From Sulfuricurvum sp. (GTDB lineage Bacteria; Campylobacterota; Campylobacteria; Campylobacterales; Sulfurimonadaceae), in NCBI RefSeq assembly GCF_028688295.1, contig NZ_JAQTYM010000015.1:1-43180 (forward strand): a stretch of DNA of 43,180 bases. The letters run 5' to 3'. The notes under the pieces are model-generated. The model did not search any database. It saw only the letters and a program-made list of their open reading frames with translations, and had not been told where the DNA came from. The translations under genes and the position numbers were made by a program. How positions within the stretch are numbered: the stretch's first letter is position 1; every line of letters begins with the position of its first letter. Positions 15,827 through 23,483 of the stretch are shown piece after piece.

Positions 15827-16878
15827 TTTTCTGATTTTACTGAAAAAATGGAATCAATAAAATTTTTATAAATCGGGAAATATTTTTGTATTGAAAAATT
15901 ATAAGCATTTTGGAGAGCATATTCCGAATATTCAGTGTAAAGAGCCGAATTATTATAAAGCTGTGTGATTGCATCAATCCATTCATTTTGCTTTTTAGGT
16001 AAGAACCCGTTCATCCCTTCTTGGATAATAGTCCGATTTTCTCCGACAGGGCTTGCTACCGATGGCAATCCTGCCGCTTGGTATTGGATCAGTTTAAACC
16101 CTGATTTCCCTTGGCTAAAGGGATCAGTACTTAGGGGCATAATACCTACATGAGATTGTTTAAGAAGGGTAGCTTCTGTTTCACTAGACCAGTCATAAAA
16201 CTTCATAGATACACCGGGTATTGCTCTATTTTCCAATGTTTTGGAAGCAATGATAATAAGATCGTAATTAAGAGTTTTTGCAAGAGTTTGAAATACAGAG
16301 GCAAAAGCTTCAATATAGCGATAGGTGATGGGACTGCCAATCCATACTAGTGAGAAACGGTCAAACTTGTGTATAGCTACATTTTGATAGGATTCAAGAT
16401 TAATGACTGTTGGAATTTTAATGACATTGGGATTGAGTTTTCTCACATACTCTTCAAGATAATCATTTCCTACAATAACAGCGGCAGCATTTTCGACAAG
16501 ATGATCATATTTTTTTTTGAGCATTTTTTTCCCACGATAGTCTTCCCATACGTTATCATCATAATCAAGAATATAATTTTTATCTTTTAAAAACCATTTT
16601 TCAATTCCATAGGGAAGATAAGGGAAAAGTTCACGTTCGATAATAATATTTTGAGATGAGCGTAGAGATGCTATAAAGCGTTCTACGTATGATAGGATAA
16701 TTCGAAATTTTTGTTTGGGTTGATTAGAAAATAAACGAGTTAAATATTCAATAGGCATAAATGATTGAATTTCGATGTTGTAATTCATTTCAGTAAGACG
16801 GGATGCAAAAGCAAAACTACGATATCGGCTTGTCGCACCTTGTGTAGGGTATTTTGTGAAATAGGTGAGATTAGTCAT
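15823..16878 (-). CDS. GT4-like glycosyltransferase
   Basis: This GT-B protein of about 351 residues has MTNLTYFTKYPTQGATSRYR at its N-terminus, a YILDYDDNVWEDYRG segment, and a C-terminal donor lobe with HVGIMPLSTDPFSQGKSGFK and AAGLPSVASPVGENR. The TSRYR start is common in surface-polysaccharide transferases that bind a lipid-linked acceptor. The ATG at 16878 is preceded by GGGAAG and overlaps the upstream gene by eight bases; a TTG twelve bases earlier is less likely. It overlaps pglA by four bases. The sugar and linkage are unknown. Confidence 0.82.
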   Translation of the reverse strand: MTNLTYFTKYPTQGATSRYRSFAFASRLTEMNYNIEIQSFMPIEYLTRLFSNQPKQKFRIILSYVERFIASLRSSQNIIIERELFPYLPYGIEKWFLKDKNYILDYDDNVWEDYRGKKMLKKKYDHLVENAAAVIVGNDYLEEYVRKLNPNVIKIPTVINLESYQNVAIHKFDRFSLVWIGSPITYRYIEAFASVFQTLAKTLNYDLIIIASKTLENRAIPGVSMKFYDWSSETEATLLKQSHVGIMPLSTDPFSQGKSGFKLIQYQAAGLPSVASPVGENRTIIQEGMNGFLPKKQNEWIDAITQLYNNSALYTEYSEYALQNAYNFSIQKYFPIYKNFIDSIFSVKSEK

Positions 16879-17734
16879 GATACTTCCCAAAAATACCGCG
16901 TTTGTAATCGAGGTAGCCCCGTAGCATCATTTTGAATTTAGAGCATCTTTCTTTTTCGTAAAGAAGAACAATGATTATATCGACAAAAAATCTGGATTTT
17001 TCAAATTGACAATAAGTTGGAAAATTATTTTGATAAAGTTCAATAATCTTCAAACGATTTCTGAAACTATAATAACGACGTATTGGGCTGTGATTTGTAC
17101 TGAAAAATTTCTTCCAAAATATTTGATGTTGCTTTAGATTTCCTAAGTTGTGTTCTAGTATTGCATGATTGATTCGAATAACTTTAAATTTTAAAAGATT
17201 GCTGCGAAGACAATATTCGTTGTCAACATAATCTATAAATAGGTTTTCTGTAAAGCCTCCGATTTGTTGAAAGACATCTAAATTGAGTAAATTACCTGAG
17301 GTCATCGTTGTTAATATTGTCGAATAAAGTTCTTTAGTGGAACTGTTTTGCTGAAACTTATTTGCATGAAAAGGTGAAATGATACTGATTTCGGATGCTG
17401 TATGTGTTTGAATATAATGTGTCATTTTTAAAAGCATATCTTGTGTTATCTTGCTATCCTGGTCCATGGTCAAAAGCCATTTATATCCCATATTTATTGC
17501 ATTTTTGGAACCTATGTTTAATGCATTAGCGATACCTTGATTGCCGTGATTATCAATATAATAGATTTTTGAGTTTTTCAGAAGATTTTTAATAATAGAT
17601 ATCTTTTTTTGATCTGAGTTATCAACAACAAAGACGATCTCTACATCATTGATATAAGTATTAATATTATCAATTACGATGTTGTCAGGATTGTATAATA
17701 CTACTACTGCTGCTGCTGCCAAAAGGGAATTCAT
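16871..17734 (-). CDS. GT2 glycosyltransferase (rhamnosyltransferase-like)
   Basis: This 287-residue GT-A protein has AAVVVLYNP at the N-terminus, FVVDNSD, NHGNQGIANALNIG and the metal-binding TMDQDSK (Asp91, Asp93), then GGFTENLFIDYVDNEYCLR. This is the WbbL/rhamnosyltransferase pattern, a group that also includes galactofuranosyltransferases. With glf three genes upstream, it is a candidate for adding galactofuranose, but that is inference. The early codons run as repeated GCA and GTA triplets (AAAAVVV). It overlaps the methyltransferase upstream by four bases. Composition is AT-rich. Confidence 0.87.
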   Translation of the reverse strand: MNSLLAAAAVVVLYNPDNIVIDNINTYINDVEIVFVVDNSDQKKISIIKNLLKNSKIYYIDNHGNQGIANALNIGSKNAINMGYKWLLTMDQDSKITQDMLLKMTHYIQTHTASEISIISPFHANKFQQNSSTKELYSTILTTMTSGNLLNLDVFQQIGGFTENLFIDYVDNEYCLRSNLLKFKVIRINHAILEHNLGNLKQHQIFWKKFFSTNHSPIRRYYSFRNRLKIIELYQNNFPTYCQFEKSRFFVDIIIVLLYEKERCSKFKMMLRGYLDYKRGIFGKYHD

Positions 17735-18597
17735 GTATTGTCGGATGGGAAAGGTGATATTAGTTGCGATTTAAAAAATGCTTTATTCATTTGATCGGCA
17801 TATGCGCTATTGTTTTTTGCTACAACAAGAATATGCATGGGCCAAATAGCTTCTACGCAGATAATTTCCATTTTTATATAATCAATCATTTTTATTGCTA
17901 TTCGTGTTGTAAAAACGTGATGATGAAGGGCACGGTTTTCAAAGTTATTTAATGAACGTGATTTAAATTCTTGAAATGAACCAGCTCCTGTATCACGAGA
18001 TAAGTCATGTAAGCTTAAAATTTCTTCCAAGTGAGTCAAATCATTTTCTTGAATATTGACACTATAATCTTCAATTAAATGTTCTATTGTAGTAGGTGGT
18101 CTCAGATGGTCAAATGTCCCATCTTTATGTGGTAGTAATAAGATAAGGTAGCCATTGTCCTTTAAAATTCTTTTCCATTCATATAACGCTTTTATAGGAT
18201 TGGCTATATGCTCAAGTACATGAGAAGAGAGCATAAAATCATAGCTACGTGATGGAATAGGACTCATTTCGATACCGTCTAAAATATATTGATAGCCTAT
18301 TTTTTGAGAGTGTGAATAGCAATAGTGATATCCTTCTTGTTGTGTATTCCATAAAGTATGATTAGAAAAATTACTGTTATCTAATAAGTTGATTGATTGA
18401 TAAACTGGAAATATACCATTGTCTGTAAAAATCTGGCTTGGTCCACCAATTTCAAGTCCTTTCCCATTTAAGATTATTTGTTTGACAATAGCAAATGATT
18501 TGGGTTTTTGGCGATAAAATCGATTTAATACAATTAAAAATGTTCGTTTTAAACCATGTTCTATATATAAATTTAATAGTTGGTAAATGATTTTCAT
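17731..18597 (-). CDS. SAM-dependent methyltransferase
   Basis: The 288-residue protein has the motif GKGLEIGGPSQIF (motif I variant LEIGGPS), then SYDFMLSSHVLEHIANPIKA and a WKRILKDNGYLILLLPHKDG segment. DHLRPPTTIEHLIEDY follows. This is the class I methyltransferase fold of the type often found in O-antigen and glycan clusters. Its target is probably a sugar hydroxyl or an acyl chain of the N-glycan. It overlaps genes on both sides by four bases. The gene is AT-rich like its neighbours from 16.9 to 19.7 kb. Confidence 0.84.
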   Translation of the reverse strand: MKIIYQLLNLYIEHGLKRTFLIVLNRFYRQKPKSFAIVKQIILNGKGLEIGGPSQIFTDNGIFPVYQSINLLDNSNFSNHTLWNTQQEGYHYCYSHSQKIGYQYILDGIEMSPIPSRSYDFMLSSHVLEHIANPIKALYEWKRILKDNGYLILLLPHKDGTFDHLRPPTTIEHLIEDYSVNIQENDLTHLEEILSLHDLSRDTGAGSFQEFKSRSLNNFENRALHHHVFTTRIAIKMIDYIKMEIICVEAIWPMHILVVAKNNSAYADQMNKAFFKSQLISPFPSDNT

Positions 18598-19667
18598 GGA
18601 GTCTGATTCTTTTGATGCAAACCAAAAATTTGCTTAACATCTTTTTTAAATATTTCTTTTTCTGTAAATATATAGGTTCGGTAAGGATCAAAATCGATTG
18701 ATGCATCAGAAAAATTTTGGAGACAAAATTTTATTTTTGTGATTATTTGATCAACCACCTTCTCATCATCATGAAATTTATAATCTTCTGGAATAGGGAT
18801 GTCTATATCGTTTTCAGCTGCCCCTTTTTTTCCAGTTATAATACAGCATCCACATATAGCAGCTTCTCTTGGAAATCTATCTTTACCAGGATGATTACCA
18901 AAATCTATATAAACTTTAGATATAAGCAAAAGTTTAATAAGCTCATTTCTATTCATGTTGATTAGTGGTACCCACTCTAATTCAGGAGAATATTCTATCA
19001 GTTTTTTTGTAAATTCCATTCCTTTTTTTGGATTATATAAAATATGATTTTTCCGTGTAGATAAAGCATGCTTGTATTGCGATGAAGTGTAATCACTATT
19101 GATAAAATCGGATAGATAATCTATGAGCTCAATATTAATACCACGAGACAAAAGATGCTGAAAGGCATAGTGTGATTGAACAAGATGATAGTCTACCTTG
19201 TTGCCTTTCATACTATCAAGAAAATCAGTATGCATAAAATGTGACAATGAAGGACTTGGTAAGAAATAAGATAAATTGAGAATTTTGGCGAATTTATTAA
19301 AATATCCTATCAATTTAATCCAAGTTTTTTTGGATAATTTGATTGCATAATAATTATCGATACTTAACCACCAAATGATTTTTTGAACATACTGAAATTT
19401 TTGCAATAAATCAGTATTAACTTCAGGGACAATTAATATATTGGATGAATGATCATCAATTGCAAAAGTCGTTTGGGTTTGATAGCAATTATATTCAGCA
19501 GGTTTTGGGGATAACGAATAAGTATCAAAATAATAAATTCTTGTATCTAATCCTAAGTTAATAAGAGCATGAGATAGTTGATGTAGTAATTCTGGTCCTC
19601 CACTGCTTATAGACGGAGATGCTATATATATAATCGTATTAGGTGTGATATTTAATCTTTTCATCAT
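18594..19667 (-). CDS. Putative GT-B glycosyltransferase of unknown specificity
   Basis: This protein of about 357 residues begins TIIYIASPSISSGGPELLHQ, which looks like the GT-B acceptor-domain opening, and later has FTKKLIEYSPELEWVPL, YIDFGNHPGKDRFPREAAICG and CIITGKKGAAENDIDIP. The last two resemble a donor-binding lobe, with PREAA at the place of the E-x7-E element. The family could not be named with confidence. Start and stop are coupled: it overlaps glf by one base (TAATG) and the methyltransferase by four. It is the most AT-rich type of gene in the cluster and may be the most recently acquired. Confidence 0.65.
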   Translation of the reverse strand: MMKRLNITPNTIIYIASPSISSGGPELLHQLSHALINLGLDTRIYYFDTYSLSPKPAEYNCYQTQTTFAIDDHSSNILIVPEVNTDLLQKFQYVQKIIWWLSIDNYYAIKLSKKTWIKLIGYFNKFAKILNLSYFLPSPSLSHFMHTDFLDSMKGNKVDYHLVQSHYAFQHLLSRGINIELIDYLSDFINSDYTSSQYKHALSTRKNHILYNPKKGMEFTKKLIEYSPELEWVPLINMNRNELIKLLLISKVYIDFGNHPGKDRFPREAAICGCCIITGKKGAAENDIDIPIPEDYKFHDDEKVVDQIITKIKFCLQNFSDASIDFDPYRTYIFTEKEIFKKDVKQIFGLHQKNQTP

Positions 19668-20809
19668 TATTCTTTTATTAATATTGAAGATAATTGAAGC
19701 GCTTTTTCTACTATATCATCCATATCATAGTACATATATTCCGCCAGTCGTCCAAGTAAAGTCAAATTTGGGTAGTTTTTTGAGTATTCAACATATTTAG
19801 CATAGAGCTTTTGGTTTTCATTGGTAAAGATAGGATAGTAAGGGGTGTTTTTTCCTTGTATATATTTTTCTGGGTACTCTTTGAGAATTGTTGTCGTATC
19901 ACATTCGATGGGATGAATATGTTTAAACTCTGTAATTCTTGTAAAAGTGTGGTCATTAGGATAGTTTATAGTTGCTACTTTTTGATAATGTATTTGATTG
20001 ACGAGTTCAAAATCCATTTTGACACTGCGATAAGGAAGCTCTCCAAATTTACAGTCAAATAATTCATCAATCTGTCCTGTATAAATAACTTTTCCACTAA
20101 ATTTCTCCCCAAAAAGGTAAATTTCTTGTTCAGCTATAGAACCAACTTCTTTAAAATCAGTCTGTAACATAATTTCAATATTTGGATGGGCTAATAAGCT
20201 TTCAAAGAGTTTCGTATAGCCATATTTAGGAACAGCTTGGTAAATATCGGTAAAGTAGCGGTTGTCCCGATCCAATAGGATGGGAACACGTGCTGTTACA
20301 GCGCTATCCATCTCTTCAGGTTTTAGCCCCCATTGTTTGGCTGTGTAATTAACAAAGATTTTGTTATAAACATAATCAGCCAGACGCTGAAGATCTTCAT
20401 CATCAGATTGTTTGAGTTCAAGAATAGGAATCTTACTTCCTAAAGGATAAGTAGCTAAAAGTTTTTTTTCTAGCAACTTTGCCATTATTGCTGGGAAAGC
20501 TTCATAAAGGGTATTAAAATTAAAGGGGAGGGAAATGTTTTTTCCGTCAACAAAAGCTAAAACATGATGTTGATAAGTTTCCCATTCTGTGAATTGAGAG
20601 AGGTATTTCCAAACTTCTTCATTATTGGTATGAAAAAGATGGGGACCATACTTATGAATTAAAATATTATTTTGGTCGCGAATATCGTAGCAGTTTCCCC
20701 CTATATGTGGACGTTTGTCAATCAATAGAATTTTATCCCCATGTTTCGATAGGCGCTCAGCCATTACTGTACCCGCTAATCCGGCGCCAACGATCAAATA
20801 GTCAAACAT
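19667..20809 (-). CDS. glf: UDP-galactopyranose mutase
   Basis: Glf interconverts UDP-galactopyranose and UDP-galactofuranose with reduced FAD in the cytoplasm. The 380-residue protein starts with the FAD Rossmann motif FDYLIVGAGLAGTVMAERL and has DKRPHIGGNCYD, KYGPHLFHTNNEEVW, the family segment YTAKQWGLKPEEMD and DRDNRYFTDIYQAVPKYGY. All are typical of bacterial Glf. Its place inside an N-glycosylation operon, three bases after the flippase gene, implies that the glycan contains galactofuranose. Confidence 0.97.
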   Translation of the reverse strand: MFDYLIVGAGLAGTVMAERLSKHGDKILLIDKRPHIGGNCYDIRDQNNILIHKYGPHLFHTNNEEVWKYLSQFTEWETYQHHVLAFVDGKNISLPFNFNTLYEAFPAIMAKLLEKKLLATYPLGSKIPILELKQSDDEDLQRLADYVYNKIFVNYTAKQWGLKPEEMDSAVTARVPILLDRDNRYFTDIYQAVPKYGYTKLFESLLAHPNIEIMLQTDFKEVGSIAEQEIYLFGEKFSGKVIYTGQIDELFDCKFGELPYRSVKMDFELVNQIHYQKVATINYPNDHTFTRITEFKHIHPIECDTTTILKEYPEKYIQGKNTPYYPIFTNENQKLYAKYVEYSKNYPNLTLLGRLAEYMYYDMDDIVEKALQLSSILIKE

Positions 20810-20812
20810 AAA

Positions 20813-22537
20813 TTACCTTGATTCATTTTGTGCTAATCTCAATTTTTGGTTAGTGTGCAAAAGTTCAACTTTGACATTGCACCCCTCGATTGTACTAAGT
20901 CGATGAGCAATCACGATCAATGTTTTATCTTTACATATTTTATAGATTTCTTCCATAATTTTCGCTTCTGTATCATTGTCGAGAGCACTAGTAGCTTCAT
21001 CGAGAACTAATATTTCAGGATTTCCATAGAGTGCACGGGCGATGGCAATGCGTTGGCGCTGACCTCCGCTGAGCTTGATTCCACCTTCACCAACCATGGT
21101 ATTAATCCCTTGGTGTTGGATTTCCAAAAACTCCAAAAGAGACGATTGGGTGAGAGCCTCTTTGATTTTGTTGTTATCGATAGGTTTCCCAAAAGCGACG
21201 TTTTGAGCTACTGTACCATCGAAGAGATAGATACTTTGCGGTATATAACCGATTTTACTTCGCCATGCTTTGATATTATTTTCATTTAATGTTATGCCAT
21301 CAACACTGATGGATCCTTTTTTAGGACGGTATAGGCCTATAATCAGATCAACTAATGTCGATTTCCCACTGCCGCTTTCGCCGATAAAAGCAATTTTATC
21401 CCCTTTATTAATACTGAGTGAGATATCTTTCAAAATAGGTTTGTTTTCATTGTATTCAAAAGTGATCTGATCGAGTTGAAGCGTTTTCTTGAACTCTATA
21501 GATTCGTTTTGCAGCTTTTCTGCATCGTACATTAGATTATTATGAATAATATCGAGAGAGCTTTTGTAAAAAAGGATTTGATTATAACCAGATAAGATGC
21601 GATTGGCTGATGGCATAAGTCGATATAGCCCTAAAACAAACATAGAGATAAGAGCCAACGCGCCGGAAATATCACTTTGATATTTGTCCACGAGATAAAT
21701 AATCATAAAGATGATAATTCCAAATCCTAGAGCTTCTAAAAATAGTCTAGGAAAATGGGTCAGTGTTTCATTACGGATATTAGCCTGTGCATAGCCGGCA
21801 CTGGCATGGTCGAATTTTGCGAGAATTGATTCAGTATTGGAAGTGAGCTTCATCATTTTAAAGTTACCGAGGCTGCTTTTGATAATTTCAAAAAACTTTT
21901 TTTGATGCTCTTCTCGGGAAATCCCCGCTTTTTTTATGGCACGAGATACGGTCAAAATTAGAAAAAAAGCATTGACAATAAGGATTGTACTAATAAGCAA
22001 AGTAATCTTCCAATTGATATAAAGCATTATCACATAGATAAAGATGACCACAAAGATTTCACTGAGCATGAGCAAAAGACCTGAAATGAGAGTGGTCATG
22101 TTTTGTGCTTCGTTGATAATAGCTTTACTAAGATCAGCACTGTTTTTATCAATAAAATTACGATAACTCATCCCCAAATAATTTTCAAAGAGACGATAGG
22201 CAATGAGATGATAACGTCCTTTTGAAAATTTGGCGAGTAGATAAAAATATCCTAGATTGAGTAATGAGCGTAAAAAATAAAAAATTAAAAGGGTTGCACC
22301 GATTGTTGTCACAAATTGGATATCATTTTTAAATTTAAAAAATGTGTATAGGTATTCAGTGTAAGAATTCGTATGAATATAATCAAAATTACTGGCTATG
22401 TTGATAAAGGGGAGTATAGCCCCTACCCCAATCATTTCGATCAACGAGACAGTAATAGAGATAAATATTAATAGAATAAGAAACTTCTTATCGTGTCGTG
22501 TAAGAATGGAAAAAAGTTTGGTAAAAAATACCCTCAT
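20813..22537 (-). CDS. pglK: ABC transporter, lipid-linked oligosaccharide flippase (PglK-like)
   Basis: This 574-residue half-transporter has six N-terminal membrane helices and one ATPase domain with Walker A GESGSGKST (386-394), Q-loop YIPQSIYLFDG, signature LSGGQRQRIAIARAL and Walker B ILVLDEATSALD. C. jejuni PglK has about the same length (564) and flips the undecaprenyl-PP oligosaccharide to the periplasm. The helical part also resembles general lipid A and peptide exporters, so assignment rests mainly on the operon. It overlaps the coiled-coil gene by four bases and is followed by glf after three. Confidence 0.9.
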   Translation of the reverse strand: MRVFFTKLFSILTRHDKKFLILLIFISITVSLIEMIGVGAILPFINIASNFDYIHTNSYTEYLYTFFKFKNDIQFVTTIGATLLIFYFLRSLLNLGYFYLLAKFSKGRYHLIAYRLFENYLGMSYRNFIDKNSADLSKAIINEAQNMTTLISGLLLMLSEIFVVIFIYVIMLYINWKITLLISTILIVNAFFLILTVSRAIKKAGISREEHQKKFFEIIKSSLGNFKMMKLTSNTESILAKFDHASAGYAQANIRNETLTHFPRLFLEALGFGIIIFMIIYLVDKYQSDISGALALISMFVLGLYRLMPSANRILSGYNQILFYKSSLDIIHNNLMYDAEKLQNESIEFKKTLQLDQITFEYNENKPILKDISLSINKGDKIAFIGESGSGKSTLVDLIIGLYRPKKGSISVDGITLNENNIKAWRSKIGYIPQSIYLFDGTVAQNVAFGKPIDNNKIKEALTQSSLLEFLEIQHQGINTMVGEGGIKLSGGQRQRIAIARALYGNPEILVLDEATSALDNDTEAKIMEEIYKICKDKTLIVIAHRLSTIEGCNVKVELLHTNQKLRLAQNESR

Positions 22538-23409
22538 TTTTTCCCTACCCGCTCACAATATCGTTTCGCATTTAAAAGTCGCTCTTTATGCCCAGTATCG
22601 GCTAATGCTTCTGGCATAACGTTGCGTAGATAATATTCGACATATTTACAAAGGTCGAGATCCCCTTTTATTCCTGCTTCAGCTTTGAATTTTTGGATTG
22701 ATGTAGAACGCTCGGAATTTAAAAAGAGGGCTTGATTGAACTCAAAACCGAAAAAATTGAGTGATTCTTTAAATTGATGTGATAATTTCTCTTTAATTTC
22801 GTTAAAGTAGCGTAAAAATTCCTCTTTGTGAAGCTCTTCAAACTCTTTGAGTTTTCCCTGAAGATCTTCAAGCTCACGACGATGTGTTCCAATCATATGA
22901 ATAGTATCAACATGATCACGGCGAATTTTTTTGAGTTCTTCTTCAAAGACGGTACGTTTATCGTGTGGAATGGGGGTCTCTTTATTATTAAACTGAGCTT
23001 CCATTATTTCTCGTTTTTGAAAGAGCGTGGTTTCTTTAGTAATCAACATTTGAAGTTCTGATTTGAGGGTTTCAAAGGTGTGTTTTTCACTCATGTAGGC
23101 ATCTTGTGCACTTAAAAAATCTTTGCTGTAAACTTTGAGGGCGTATTGGCTCCGTTGTTCGAAGTCGCTATAACATTCATTGAGATAGCGGATGGTTTTA
23201 AATTTAGTGATTAGCTCTTGGTTATAGATAGTGGTGTCAAGGTCTTTGAACATTCCTGCGGCAGAATAGATAAATTCTTTAAAGACATCAAATCTAAAAT
23301 CTTCGTCAAAATCGAACCCGATCGCATTGAAATATTTCTTGACAATTTTAATATCGTTTTCAAAAAAGGCTAAAATAACCTGTTTTTGAGAGAGGGTGAT
23401 AGGTATCAT
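22534..23409 (-). CDS. Coiled-coil protein of unknown function at the head of the pgl operon
   Basis: I do not recognise this protein of about 291 residues. It has no membrane helix or signal peptide. The N-terminal third is helical (QKQVILAFFENDIKIVKKYF). Residues from about 100 to 210 are rich in Glu, Lys and Leu with heptad spacing (EELKKIRRDHVDTIHMIG, RRELEDLQGKLKEFEELHKE) and should form a coiled coil. The C-terminal part is globular and ends YYLRNVMPEALADTGHKE. I prefer the ATG at 23409, preceded by GCGGA, over a GTG at 23424. The four-base overlap with pglK points to a role with the flippase or assembly complex. Confidence 0.75.
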   Translation of the reverse strand: MIPITLSQKQVILAFFENDIKIVKKYFNAIGFDFDEDFRFDVFKEFIYSAAGMFKDLDTTIYNQELITKFKTIRYLNECYSDFEQRSQYALKVYSKDFLSAQDAYMSEKHTFETLKSELQMLITKETTLFQKREIMEAQFNNKETPIPHDKRTVFEEELKKIRRDHVDTIHMIGTHRRELEDLQGKLKEFEELHKEEFLRYFNEIKEKLSHQFKESLNFFGFEFNQALFLNSERSTSIQKFKAEAGIKGDLDLCKYVEYYLRNVMPEALADTGHKERLLNAKRYCERVGKK

Positions 23410-23457
23410 TGTTTTCCGCTGCACTAAAGATGATCTTATGGTTAGGTTATGATAGCG

Positions 23458-23463
23458 TATAAT
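23458..23463 (+). promoter_or_regulatory. -10 box of asnB
   Basis: A perfect TATAAT ends 20 bases before the chosen GTG start at 23484. It overlaps the upstream in-frame TTG at 23463, which argues against that codon as the start. Confidence 0.55.
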
Positions 23464-23483
23464 TGCGTAAAAAAAGGTTTCAT

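Noticed and set aside
23463-23483. Upstream TTG start for asnB adding seven residues
   Set aside because: It lies within the TATAAT box and would hide the catalytic Cys2; the GTG at 23484 has an AAGG ribosome site.
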